From NCBI GenBank assembly GCA_029881175.1, contig JAOUNC010000029.1:1-12417 (forward strand): 12,417 nucleotides of DNA, given 5' to 3'. Below the pieces are notes generated by a model. The model saw nothing but the letters and a program-made list of their open reading frames with translations. It made no database searches and was not told the DNA's origin. The stretch is from Nitrospirota bacterium (lineage in GTDB: Bacteria; Nitrospirota; Nitrospiria; Nitrospirales; UBA8639). The number at the start of each line of letters is the position of its first letter. The stretch's first letter is position 1. Of the stretch, positions 1 through 7,090 are shown piece after piece. The translations under genes were made by a program, and so were the position numbers.

Positions 1-21
1 TGAAGATTTTCCATTTTCCAT
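1..21 (-). CDS. Possible start of a gene leaving the left edge
   Basis: On the - strand an ATG at 21-19 opens seven codons (MENGKSS) that run off the window. A GGGAG Shine-Dalgarno-like stretch sits about 8 bases before it, in the sequence just right of the start. Nothing can be said about the product. If real, this gene diverges from the PhoX-like gene, and the 350 bases between them would hold both promoters. A second ATG a few bases upstream in another frame weakens the call. Confidence 0.3.
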
Positions 22-377
22 GGTGCATTCTCCCGGCCAGTCCGTCACATTTCTTCCGTTAACCCTTGCCTAACTCTCGGCCGACCCATCCGGTTGAAAA
101 ACACGTCGTATAAATAAAGTCCTTGTTGAAAAAGTGTGAAATTTTTAGTCCCCCTTCACGTTCCATCACGACTGAAGCGCCAGCATCGTCCCGGTCCTTC
201 CCGGTTTGTCCATTTGTCACATTTTCTTTACAGCCTCGCTGAATACCTGAAACCAGTTTGTCATGTTGGGTGTCCACAATGATACCTGATGATGGTTGGC
301 CACCACCATGAGGGTTTATGGAATTCCTGTTCCCGCAACATGTTTTTTTAACAAAACTAACAACATGGAGGTTTCGT
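22..377. other. Intergenic region upstream of the PhoX-like gene
   Basis: This stretch of about 355 bases holds no convincing gene on either strand. The long - strand frame across it runs antisense deep into the PhoX-like gene and has no recognisable protein character. The only regulatory structure I can see is a short Pho-type repeat at 205-232, listed separately. A GGAGG at 367-371 serves the gene that starts at 378. Confidence 0.5.
205..232 (+). promoter_or_regulatory. Weak Pho-box-like repeat
   Basis: GTCACA (216-221) and TTTACA (227-232) lie exactly 11 bases apart and are both of the nTnACA type seen in the stronger arrays of this window. A degenerate third copy, TTTGTC, sits one period upstream at 205-210. 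The hexamer 9 bases downstream (AATACC, 242-247) is a poor -10, and the leader to the start at 378 would be about 125 bases. Only two good half-sites are present, so this is a candidate, supported mostly by the PhoX-like gene it precedes. Confidence 0.4.
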
Positions 378-1670
378 ATGTCATCACGATTCGTTATGAA
401 TTTTGTCCTGGGCCTGGCCATGACGGGGATATCGTCCATGGCGTTTGCCGAGGCGCCTGCTGTGAAAGGGCCGTTTTCGTTTAATCCACTCACTGAGTCC
501 ACTTTACCGGGAAGCCAGCTGCCTTGTTCGCCCTTGAATCTTCCCGCCGGGTTTAGCCAGTCCATTCTGGTGCAAGAGAAAAATAATTGTCCAGATGCGC
601 AGATGACCGTGAACGTGGTGGCCGGTGAAAATGATTTGACCGATATGAATGTGGTCAATGAAACCGGTGCCCAAGCCGGACGGTATCTCTACCGGACCCA
701 CGAAAATGGGGGAGGAAAGGCGGCAATTTCTGCGATTGATTTGCAGACCGGAAATACTGCCGTCTATACCGCGTCTGATTTTGGGATTGTCCCTGCCTGG
801 AGCCGACTTGACGGAATCGATTGGACTCCCTGGGGGACGCTGCTGGCAGCCGAAGAGAATGGCGCTGCGGGTCGATTGTTTGAATGTGATGCCGACGGGT
901 TGATTGTTCACTGTTTTGATAGACCAGCTGTTGGTCGTATGTCCCATGAGGGCATCGCGGCTGCCAAGAATGGAACCGTGTATGTGGGTGATGAACTCAA
1001 TGGTGGGTCCATTTGCCGGTTTGTGCCTGCCCAATACGGTGATTTATCTGCGGGCATTCTGTATGCGTTGAATGTGCCAGGGTCTGTTACGGTCTGTGAT
1101 GGAACTACCGGGGCCGGGAAGACCCCAACCGGGCCTGCCGAGTGGATCGCGTTGATCCCCGGTCAGAATGGCGTGGTAACAGATCCGGCAGTTAATGCCC
1201 GTGCAGCAGCGGATGAAGCCGGTGCCAGCGATTATTGCCGGCCGGAAGATGCCGAACTTATCGGCCCCAATTTGTATTTTGCCACCACAACCACCAAGAA
1301 CGTGTTACAGATTCCCATTAACACTCCAACTCCTGTGGTGACGGAGTTTGCCGGGATCAACACGAATATGAATAATGAATCGGATGTGTCTAATTTTGGT
1401 TTGCATAGCCCCGACAATCTGGCTTCTGATTATGCCGGGAATTTGTACATCGTGGAAGATAACTCCGGTGAGAGCGATGTGTGGGTTGCGACGAAAGATC
1501 TTGATAATGATGGGTCGGCTGACAATGTGTCTCTCTTTTCGACCTTGAATACGGTTGGCGCCGAAGGCACAGGGATTTATTTTCCCCCAACGAAGCCGAA
1601 GACCATGTACATCAACGTGCAACATGCGGCTGATGGGAATGATATGACCATGGCCGTCACCAAAGATTAG
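378..1670 (+). CDS. Secreted PhoX/DUF839-type phosphatase-like protein
   Basis: This 430-residue protein probably folds as the beta-propeller of the PhoX (DUF839) family, whose known members are Ca2+/Fe-dependent alkaline phosphatases that release phosphate from organic esters outside the cytoplasm. The start at 378 is chosen over the longer frame from 318 because GGAGG (367-371) is well placed. It also yields a clean Sec signal peptide, about residues 1-24, cleaved after MAFA. Family-like segments are YRTHENGGG (105-113), DGIDWTPWGTLLAAEE (145-160), VYVGDELNGG (201-210), SPDNLASDYAGNLYIVED (344-361) and a final IYFPPTKPKTMYINVQHA (400-417), which matches the usual PhoX ending. At 374-382 there is a DxDNDGxxD calcium-binding loop. 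Classical PhoX proteins are longer and usually carry Tat signals, so this is a short, Sec-exported relative. Enzymatic activity is inferred. A Pho-box-like repeat lies upstream. Confidence 0.75.
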   Translation: MSSRFVMNFVLGLAMTGISSMAFAEAPAVKGPFSFNPLTESTLPGSQLPCSPLNLPAGFSQSILVQEKNNCPDAQMTVNVVAGENDLTDMNVVNETGAQAGRYLYRTHENGGGKAAISAIDLQTGNTAVYTASDFGIVPAWSRLDGIDWTPWGTLLAAEENGAAGRLFECDADGLIVHCFDRPAVGRMSHEGIAAAKNGTVYVGDELNGGSICRFVPAQYGDLSAGILYALNVPGSVTVCDGTTGAGKTPTGPAEWIALIPGQNGVVTDPAVNARAAADEAGASDYCRPEDAELIGPNLYFATTTTKNVLQIPINTPTPVVTEFAGINTNMNNESDVSNFGLHSPDNLASDYAGNLYIVEDNSGESDVWVATKDLDNDGSADNVSLFSTLNTVGAEGTGIYFPPTKPKTMYINVQHAADGNDMTMAVTKD

Positions 1671-1672
1671 GC

Positions 1673-1712
1673 AACACAAGTTACCTGATCTTTCCTCAGG
1701 TTCTGTGTTTTC
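1673..1712 (+). terminator. Hairpin just after the PhoX-like gene
   Basis: Starting 3 bases after the stop, AACACA (1673-1678) pairs with TGTGTT (1704-1709). Inside it, ACCTGA pairs with TCAGGT across a 7-base loop, with a small internal bulge between the two stems. A short T run (1708-1711) follows. This is plausible as a rho-independent terminator. Confidence 0.5.
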
Positions 1713-1728
1713 GGGGTGTTTCCTCGTG

Positions 1729-1769
1729 ACCGCTGCGGTTTGAAAAAGCTGCAGCGGTTTCTTTCCTTT
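1729..1769 (+). terminator. Second terminator-like hairpin
   Basis: ACCGCTGC (1729-1736) pairs perfectly with GCAGCGGT (1751-1758) around a 14-base loop. A T-rich tail follows (1756-1769, T runs broken by C). With the hairpin at 1673 it would form a tandem terminator isolating the PhoX-like gene from the next one. Confidence 0.5.
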
Positions 1770-1983
1770 ACAGGGCTCTGTCCACCACCTTTCCAAAAGC
1801 TTATTCGTGCCTTTCGTAGGTTTACATGGTATCGGTGTGCCATCCGTTAAAACCTCTTTCCCAAGCAGTGAGGCAAGCATGCTTTGACCTGAAGAAATCC
1901 AGAATGGTTTGTTGTGCCATTGTCAGATTGAGTATACTTCTTTCCTCAATGAAATCCAGGGATGCCAGTATGAGGGAAGTCCA
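1770..1983. other. Intergenic region before the HisN-like gene
   Basis: No gene is visible. A TATACT hexamer at 1933-1938 is a reasonable -10, with only a poor TTGTTG-like -35 some 18 bases upstream. No 11-base Pho-type repeat is seen here. Confidence 0.3.
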
Positions 1984-2781
1984 ATGAATTATGGTTTAAC
2001 CGACGATCAGCTTAAGAAATTATTGGAAGTGGCTGTTCAATCCGCGCATGCGGCGGCCACTCCCATTCAAGCGTATTTTGAGCAGCAGGATCTGGGAGTC
2101 AAAGAAAAACGGGATGGATCTCCAGTCACTCAAGCCGACCAAGAGGCCGAGGCCATGATCCGGTCTCATTTACTCTCACATTCCGTGATCGGCCCCCTTG
2201 ATATTCTTGGGGAAGAAGAGGGACTTCAAGGGGAGGGCACACGCTGGCGTTGGATTGTTGACCCCATTGATGGGACGCGTTCCTTCATTCATGGAATTCC
2301 GCTTTTCGGAACCCTTATTGCGTTGCTCGATACCGAAACCAATTTCCCCCTTGTTGGGGTGATTCATCTCCCTATACTTGGCCTGACTTTCGCGGGAGCC
2401 AAAGGGCATGGAGCGACTTGTCAGGGAAAGGTCTTGCGCGTAGCTTCAGACGGGCCACTACAGAGCATGATTATCGCCGTTGGGGATATCGCTCAATTTA
2501 TCAGTGCCAATCGACTCAATGACTATCATCGTTTGATTGCTTTATCTGAATATGTTCGAGGGTATACCGACTGTTTCGGCCACGGGTTGGTGTTAAACGG
2601 GTCTGTTGGCGCGATGTTGGATCCTGCCCTCAATCCTTGGGATATCATGGCCACCCAGGTTCTTATTGAAGAGGCTGGTGGGGCGATGCTCTTGCGTCCT
2701 TCTCAGGTAGTTGGGAAAGTTGATGCCTTGTTTGGCAGTCCAGGACTTGTCGAACACATTGCCAGAGATATCTCTTTCTAG
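1984..2781 (+). CDS. Histidinol-phosphatase-like inositol monophosphatase family enzyme
   Basis: This 265-residue protein belongs to the Mg2+-dependent inositol monophosphatase superfamily, cytoplasmic enzymes that remove phosphate from small phosphate esters. The metal and catalytic motifs are intact: DGSPVTQADQEAE (44-56), GEEEG (76-80), WIVDPIDGTRSF (90-101) and the C-terminal LNPWD (216-220) followed by IEEAGG (228-233). The segment SFIHGIPLFGTLIAL after the DPIDGT motif is typical of the HisN-type histidinol-phosphate phosphatases, so that is my preferred function. Inositol-1-phosphatase or another sugar phosphatase is the alternative. The start at 1984 is preferred over 1909 because the family begins near here and a GAGGGA lies 6-12 bases upstream. 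There are no other histidine genes nearby, so context does not confirm the substrate. Confidence 0.8.
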   Translation: MNYGLTDDQLKKLLEVAVQSAHAAATPIQAYFEQQDLGVKEKRDGSPVTQADQEAEAMIRSHLLSHSVIGPLDILGEEEGLQGEGTRWRWIVDPIDGTRSFIHGIPLFGTLIALLDTETNFPLVGVIHLPILGLTFAGAKGHGATCQGKVLRVASDGPLQSMIIAVGDIAQFISANRLNDYHRLIALSEYVRGYTDCFGHGLVLNGSVGAMLDPALNPWDIMATQVLIEEAGGAMLLRPSQVVGKVDALFGSPGLVEHIARDISF

Positions 2782-2794
2782 TTCCTCCTTCCTT

Positions 2795-2830
2795 CTTTTC
2801 GCTGAAAAGTTCTTAGGCGAAGTTTTTCTT
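2795..2830 (+). terminator. Weak terminator-like hairpin
   Basis: TTCGC (2798-2802) can pair with GCGAA (2817-2821), followed by a run of five T (2823-2827). An alternative small stem, CTTTTC/GAAAAG with a 3-base loop, overlaps it. Both are weak. The position, just after the HisN-like gene and just before the Pho-type array, fits a terminator. Confidence 0.35.
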
Positions 2831-2843
2831 CTCGAATTATTCC

Positions 2844-2893
2844 GTAACTGACACTTTACTTGCTTGTAACATCAGCATAACTGAACCGAAACC
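2844..2893 (+). promoter_or_regulatory. Pho-box array of four to five half-sites
   Basis: Four hexamers occur at an exact 11-base period: GTAACT (2844-2849), TTTACT (2855-2860), GTAACA (2866-2871) and ATAACT (2877-2882). A degenerate fifth, GAAACC, follows at 2888-2893. The 5-base spacers are unrelated to one another, so this is a repeated protein-binding site rather than a simple repeat. Known PhoB (two CTGTCAT-type half-sites, 11-base pitch) and Bacillus PhoP (TTAACA-type, N5 spacers) boxes have this layout. The array faces the response-regulator remnant and ppx. Confidence 0.75.
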
Positions 2894-2902
2894 TTAGCCG
2901 GC

Positions 2903-2908
2903 TAGACT
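2903..2908 (+). promoter_or_regulatory. Candidate -10 element
   Basis: TAGACT matches the TATAAT consensus at four positions and lies 9 bases after the fifth half-site. The same spacing and a similar hexamer (TAGTAT) are seen at the porin promoter in this window. No sigma-70-type -35 is needed in such activator-dependent promoters, where the Pho box takes its place. Confidence 0.5.
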
Positions 2909-2969
2909 GCCCTCTCACGAAGACATTCATTTAAGCTCAAGGGTTTTCGTTCAATCCGTTGCTGACTCT

Positions 2970-3279
2970 ATGCGTGTGCTCAGGCTTGATCCAGAGACCC
3001 GATATTTGCATTTCAGGGATCAAGCCCTTCGACTGACAAAATGAGTATGCGATCTTAACCAAATTTTTGAGCGGCGATGGCGGTTTTGTTGCCCGGCAGG
3101 AACTGTTGGGACTCGTGTGGGGTCTGAAAATCTCTGTTGAGGCTCGAACAGTGGACTCCCATGTAGTGCGCCTGCGGAGAAAGTTGCTGCAATTGGCCGG
3201 GTCGGAAGGCCCGACCATTGAAACGGTCTGGGGTCTGGGGTATCGTGTCAAATGTTCTGGTGAATGTGCTTTCTTGTGA
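2970..3279 (+). pseudogene. Remnant of OmpR/PhoB-type response regulator
   Basis: Only the C-terminal winged-helix DNA-binding domain of an OmpR/PhoB-family response regulator survives, in two frames. Frame one (2970-3044) reads VLRLDPETRYLHFRDQALRLTK and then hits TGA at 3042-3044. Frame two (from 3037) carries NEYAILTKFL, then RQELLGLVWG, TVDSHVVRLRRKL and IETVWGLGYRV up to the stop at 3279. These are the expected beta-sheet, recognition-helix and wing segments in the right order. The join needs two extra bases near the A run at 3038-3041 to give the family spacing LTxxEY. The receiver domain with its phospho-accepting Asp is absent, and a stop at 2895-2897 closes the frame upstream. No ribosome-binding site precedes ATG 2970 or TTG 3067. 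It is most likely a decayed phoB-like gene whose autoregulated promoter persists. A sequencing error could explain the frameshift but not the missing receiver. Confidence 0.75.
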
Positions 3280-3379
3280 TAAAAGTTGCCCTTTTGCAGA
3301 ATGAATCAACAAGCCTAATGTCCGAGAGAAAATCAAATTGTGAGAATGTGAAACCAGACCACCAAGGAGTTCTCAATCG

Positions 3380-4936
3380 ATGAAACGTCTTGCCGTGATT
3401 GATATTGGCACCAACTCCATTCATATGGTGTTAGCAGAAATCGGGAAAAATTTTTCGTATAAAATTGTGGATCGAATTAAGGAGATGGCCAGGTTGGGTG
3501 ATGGGACGTTTACCTCCCATCGGCTTTCCCAAGAGGCCATTGATCGTGGGTTAGCCGTTCTGAAGCGGTTTTCTCTTTTAGCGAAAAATAAAGGGTTTGA
3601 CATCATTCTTCCCGTGGCGACCAGTGCTGTCCGAGAATCCAAGAATGGGGGAGATTTTATCAAGCTGGTTCGAAAAGAAGTGGGGCTGAGGGTGCGAGTG
3701 ATTACCGGAGAAGAAGAAGCTCGGCTCATTTATTTAGGTGTACGGCATAGTATGGATCTGTCCGATTCCCCCGCCATGATTGTAGATATCGGAGGGGGGT
3801 CTGTGGAGCTGATGGCCTGTACGTCGAAACGGCTCAAGTTTTTTCGAAGCTTGAAGCTGGGGGCGATACGGTTGAAGGACCAGTATCTGAAGGCCGATCC
3901 GCCTGACAAAAAAATGGTTCAACGCATGGAACAGGCTGTTTCTCAATCTCTCAAAAAATCCTTGATGCAGAAGAAATCTCTCTCGCTCGCATCGCTGGTG
4001 GCGACATCAGGTATGGCGGGCAATTTGACAGAAATCATTTACTTGGCTCGAACGGGCAGGGCGCTTTCGCAAATTGATATGGCGGTGATTACGCTGGCAG
4101 AGATCAAGGAAGTGGAGCAACTGCTGCGGATCAAAGACATGGAAGGCCGCTTGAAGATTCCGGGTCTGGACCCTCGGCGCGTGGATACCTTGTATCCAGG
4201 TGTGATGGTCCTACGGATGTTGATGGAATGTCTTGGTATGAAGCAGGTACGGATCAGTGATAAGGCGATTCGTGAAGGCGTGATCTATGATTTCATTCAA
4301 CAGCATCACGAAGGGTTAAAGGCTGAGCAGGACATTCCCAATGTGCGTCGCCGACAAGTCCTGTTGCTGGCTCGTCGCTATCAATATTCAAAAGTGCATT
4401 CCCATCATACGGCCAAATTGGCCTTAAGCCTCTTTGATCAAACCCAACCGATTCATGGGATGGGCGAGACCGAGCGGGAATGGTTGGAGTATGCCGCACT
4501 GCTGCATGATATCGGGCATCATATTCAGGAGAGTGAACATCATAAGCATACCTATTATTTGATTACCCATGCTGATTTACCGGGCTTCTCGTTAGATGAA
4601 ATTGGCATCCTGGCAAATGTGGCGCGCTATCATCGGCGAAGTTTGCCAAAAGTTGCCCACCGGGGATTCAAGCTGCTGAATGCCGAACAACGAAAAACGG
4701 TGTTAGGATTGAGCGCCATTCTTCGAATTGCCGATGGGCTGGATCGGAGTCATTTTTCTGTGGTGAAGGCTGTGAAGGTGGTGTTGGGAAAATCCATTCA
4801 GCTTGAAGCCATGTTTCGGTACGATCCAGAATTAGAGTTGTGGACCACTGAACGTAGGAAAAAGCTCTTTGAGAAAATCTACCATTGTTGTGTCGAATTG
4901 AGTGCGTCCGCTGTCACGACAAAAGATGCGGCGTAG
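3380..4936 (+). CDS. ppx: Exopolyphosphatase/pppGpp phosphatase with HD domain
   Basis: This 518-residue protein belongs to the Ppx/GppA family, which hydrolyses terminal phosphate from polyphosphate and/or pppGpp in the cytoplasm. The ASKHA-type phosphatase half is complete: IDIGTNSIH (7-15), ATSAVRES (80-87), GEEEAR (110-115), VDIGGGSVEL (135-144) and KAIREGVIYDF (295-305). The C-terminal half is an HD-type domain with H340, HH at 342-343, LLHDIGHHI (374-382), ARYHRR (415-420) and RIADGLDRSH (449-458). Length and layout match the longer E. coli Ppx type. AAGGAG at 3364-3369 precedes the start by 10 bases. It follows the response-regulator remnant by 100 bases with no obvious terminator or own promoter between, so it is probably read from the Pho-type promoter near 2844-2908. 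Ppx and GppA activities cannot be told apart from sequence alone. Confidence 0.9.
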   Translation: MKRLAVIDIGTNSIHMVLAEIGKNFSYKIVDRIKEMARLGDGTFTSHRLSQEAIDRGLAVLKRFSLLAKNKGFDIILPVATSAVRESKNGGDFIKLVRKEVGLRVRVITGEEEARLIYLGVRHSMDLSDSPAMIVDIGGGSVELMACTSKRLKFFRSLKLGAIRLKDQYLKADPPDKKMVQRMEQAVSQSLKKSLMQKKSLSLASLVATSGMAGNLTEIIYLARTGRALSQIDMAVITLAEIKEVEQLLRIKDMEGRLKIPGLDPRRVDTLYPGVMVLRMLMECLGMKQVRISDKAIREGVIYDFIQQHHEGLKAEQDIPNVRRRQVLLLARRYQYSKVHSHHTAKLALSLFDQTQPIHGMGETEREWLEYAALLHDIGHHIQESEHHKHTYYLITHADLPGFSLDEIGILANVARYHRRSLPKVAHRGFKLLNAEQRKTVLGLSAILRIADGLDRSHFSVVKAVKVVLGKSIQLEAMFRYDPELELWTTERRKKLFEKIYHCCVELSASAVTTKDAA

Positions 4937-4983
4937 GTCTTTGTGGCCAAGCTGAGAAATTGCTAGATATGGGTTGGAGGTTT

Positions 4984-5016
4984 ATGGAATACTTCTTTTT
5001 CGTTCCCATGTTCTAG
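4984..5016 (+). CDS. Possible 10-residue Phe-rich leader peptide
   Basis: GGAGG at 4976-4980 is followed after 3 bases by ATG and ten codons, MEYFFFVPMF, ending in TAG. Four of the ten residues are Phe. Phe-rich short frames can act as attenuators, but no alternative-hairpin set is evident after it and the downstream genes are not linked to phenylalanine. The ribosome-binding-site spacing is shorter than usual. Low confidence. Confidence 0.15.
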   Translation: MEYFFFVPMF

Positions 5017-5030
5017 AGGGGAGAGAATAT

Positions 5031-5120
5031 ATGAATTTCGAGAAGTGCCCGCCTTCCCTTTGGCATGTCGTTGCCTCTCGGTGGCAGCTTGAACGACGCC
5101 AATATGTGAAGGTCAGCTGA
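5031..5120 (+). CDS. Possible 29-residue small protein
   Basis: An ATG preceded by GGGGAGAG (5018-5025) opens 29 codons, beginning MNFEKCPPSLWHVV and ending in TGA at 5118-5120. The translation is mixed in character, with no membrane segment or known motif. The main support is the well-placed ribosome-binding site and the position ahead of the DUF47-PiT pair. It may be chance. Confidence 0.2.
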   Translation: MNFEKCPPSLWHVVASRWQLERRQYVKVS

Positions 5121-5214
5121 TCCCGACCTCTTCCTTGAGGGAAACTCCCGTCTTTCAAAATTTCAAGAGGATTACCATTCTTCCGTTGATCTTTCCGGTT
5201 TAAGGAGACAGTGT

Positions 5215-5832
5215 ATGTGGAGTTTTTTGCCTCGAGAAACAGGGTTTTTTGATTTATTTGAACTGGCCTCGGAAAATGTAGTGGAGGCGGGGCAATGTCT
5301 CAAAAACTTAATGAACAATTTTGAGGAATCGGATAAGCAAATCCAACACATCAAGGATCTGGAGCATAAGGGGGATGGGCTGACCCATGACCTACTTTCC
5401 AAGTTGAACAAAACATTTATTACTCCCTTGGACCGTGAGGACATTCATGCTCTGGCCAGTTCATTAGACGATATCCTGGATGAAATCGATGCGGTGGCGA
5501 TGTTGTTTAGGGTGTTTAAGATTGATCGTCCGACTCCTACCGCCTGCAAGCTTGCTGAAATTCTTCATGAAGCGGCAAGGGAGGTTGGGAAGGGGATTGG
5601 CCTGCTTCTGGAAAAAAACTGGGACATCAAAGATTGTACGATCCGGGTGAATAGTCTAGAAAATGAAGCTGATGCGGTGAGCCGCGAAGCCATCTCCAGG
5701 TTGTTTGAAGAAGAACCGGATGCCAAGATGGTGATGAAATGGAAAGAAATTTATGAAAATTTCGAGGTAGGGACCGATTGCTGTGAGGACGCAGTTAATG
5801 TCCTCGAGCGAATAGCCTTGAAGCATGGCTAA
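5215..5832 (+). CDS. DUF47/PhoU-like partner of PiT transporter
   Basis: This 205-residue, almost wholly helical protein belongs to the DUF47 (YkaA-type, PhoU-related) family. Members are cytoplasmic helical-bundle proteins nearly always encoded beside a PiT phosphate permease and thought to control or assist it. The acid-rich helices LEHKGDGLTHDLL (49-61), PLDREDIHALASSLDDILDEID (71-92) and LENEADAVSREA (148-159) resemble the metal-binding helices of PhoU, and the C-terminal EDAVNVLERIALKHG is the usual ending. AAGGAG ends 8 bases before the ATG. The PiT gene follows after 70 bases without a terminator, so the two are almost certainly one operon. No Pho-type array is visible upstream, which suggests expression independent of phosphate starvation. 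Confidence 0.85.
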   Translation: MWSFLPRETGFFDLFELASENVVEAGQCLKNLMNNFEESDKQIQHIKDLEHKGDGLTHDLLSKLNKTFITPLDREDIHALASSLDDILDEIDAVAMLFRVFKIDRPTPTACKLAEILHEAAREVGKGIGLLLEKNWDIKDCTIRVNSLENEADAVSREAISRLFEEEPDAKMVMKWKEIYENFEVGTDCCEDAVNVLERIALKHG

Positions 5833-5902
5833 GAGATTCACGATTCAACGCGTTTGATAATTCTGCTTGACCTTCCATTGTTGCTATCCTTTGTAACCAA
5901 CC

Positions 5903-6895
5903 GTGGCTGATTTTAGTATCTTATTATTTTTGGTCATTGGATTGGCCCTGTTGTTTGATTTTTCAAACGGCTGGCATGATAGTGCCAACGCTATTGCCAC
6001 GGTTGTCTCAACACGCGTGCTCAGTCCCCTGACTGCCGTCTTTTTTGCTGGAGTTCTGAATGTCGCCGGGGCATTTATGTCGACTGCCGTCGCCAAAATG
6101 GTGGGCAAAGGGATCATTGATCCTAGTGCCGTCAATGATGTGGTGATTATATCTGCATTAGGAGGTGCCATTATTTGGAACTTCATTACCCTGAATATGG
6201 GTTTGCCTTCGAGTTCTTCGCATGCCTTGATTGGTGGGATGGTGGGCGCGGGTTTTATTCATGGCGGCCTGGATGTCTTGCAGGTGGCTGGGCTGGTGAA
6301 GGTCTTGAAAGCGATGGTGTTCTCGCCATTTTTTGGGTTTTTAATCTCGTTTGTGTTGATGGTTCTGTTGAGTTGGGTCTTTTTTCGGACCCAACGCGGA
6401 ATGGCCATGGTTCTGTTCCGTCGTCTTCAATTGGTGTCTGCCGGGTTTATGGCTCTCAGTCATGGGGCGAATGACGCACAAAAAGCCATGGGGATTATTA
6501 CCTTGGCCTTGTTGTCAGCTGGACATATTCCTTCGGCAGAAGTGCCGCAATGGGTTATCATTTCGTGTGCGCTTGCGATGGGCCTGGGAACGGTTCTTGG
6601 GGGTTGGAAAATAATAAGAACCTTGGGGATGGGAATCGCTAAGCTGGAACCCGTCCATGGGTTTGCGGCTGAAACGGGAGCAGCGGCAGTGCTGATGGCC
6701 ACCGCTCATATTGGACTTCCCGTCAGTACGACCCATACCATTACATCTGCAGTCATGGGTGTGGGCGCGGTCAATCGTTTTTCAGCTGTTCGCTGGGGAG
6801 TCACTCGTCGAATTGCTTATGCCTGGATCTGTACACTTCCAGGAGCTGCGTTTTTGGCCATCATGTTATATGTCCTTTTGTCGGCCATTTTGTAG
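5903..6895 (+). CDS. pit: PiT-family low-affinity phosphate permease
   Basis: This 330-residue inner-membrane protein carries out cation-coupled inorganic phosphate (or metal-phosphate) uptake. Both signature repeats of the family are present: NGWHDSANAIATVVST (22-37) and SHGANDAQKAMG (186-197). Two matching re-entrant-type segments are GLPSSSSHALIGG (100-112) and GLPVSTTHTITSAVMGVG (271-288), which show the internal duplication. About ten hydrophobic segments are visible. The start is a GTG. An in-frame TAA at 5894-5896 rules out anything longer, and the family begins with exactly this first membrane helix. No clear Shine-Dalgarno precedes it, so translation may depend on the DUF47 gene upstream. 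The length is typical of the short prokaryotic PiT type. Confidence 0.93.
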   Translation: MADFSILLFLVIGLALLFDFSNGWHDSANAIATVVSTRVLSPLTAVFFAGVLNVAGAFMSTAVAKMVGKGIIDPSAVNDVVIISALGGAIIWNFITLNMGLPSSSSHALIGGMVGAGFIHGGLDVLQVAGLVKVLKAMVFSPFFGFLISFVLMVLLSWVFFRTQRGMAMVLFRRLQLVSAGFMALSHGANDAQKAMGIITLALLSAGHIPSAEVPQWVIISCALAMGLGTVLGGWKIIRTLGMGIAKLEPVHGFAAETGAAAVLMATAHIGLPVSTTHTITSAVMGVGAVNRFSAVRWGVTRRIAYAWICTLPGAAFLAIMLYVLLSAIL

Positions 6896-6955
6896 ATCCT
6901 CTTTTTTCCCCCTCAATTTCCCCTGTTAGATCTCGCATGGTCCGCTGATCCATGA

Positions 6956-6973
6956 ACCCCTCCAAAGAGGGGT
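6956..6973 (+). terminator. Hairpin after the DUF47-PiT operon
   Basis: ACCCCTC (6956-6962) pairs perfectly with GAGGGGT (6967-6973) around a CAAA loop. The following bases (AGTTTCACTTT) are only moderately T-rich, so it may be an inefficient terminator or an mRNA 3' end stabiliser. It lies 60 bases after the PiT stop. Confidence 0.5.
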
Positions 6974-7090
6974 AGTTTCACTTTCAGTTCTTCCATAGCC
7001 TGTCTGTTCACGAACTTGGCGGTCATGGGGTGGGTAAATCAGTAGGCTTCCCACTTCATGGATTCGTATCACCTAACAGAGGAGGAGTTT

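Larger units (their letters stand above)
4937..5214. other. Gap between ppx and the DUF47 gene
   Basis: About 280 bases with no recognised gene and no 11-base Pho-type repeat. It contains two short frames with good ribosome-binding sites, at 4984 and 5031, listed separately. A small stem GGGA/TCCC around 5138-5149 is too weak to call a terminator. Confidence 0.35.

Noticed and set aside
256..276. Second TGTC pair upstream of the PhoX-like gene
   Set aside because: The two TGTC words are 12 bases apart, not 11, and flanking half-site positions do not match.
59..658. 199-codon open frame on the - strand
   Set aside because: It overlaps the PhoX-like gene antisense, has no ribosome-binding site or recognisable domain, and the + strand gene is clearly real.
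1305..1880. 191-codon open frame on the - strand
   Set aside because: Antisense to the end of the PhoX-like gene and through two terminator hairpins; low-complexity, basic translation with no family likeness.
3033..3045. Programmed +1 frameshift (AAA TGA G) in the response-regulator remnant
   Set aside because: A +1 slip would give LTKEY, one residue short of the family's LTxxEY spacing, there is no visible stimulator, and the receiver domain is missing anyway, so decay is simpler.
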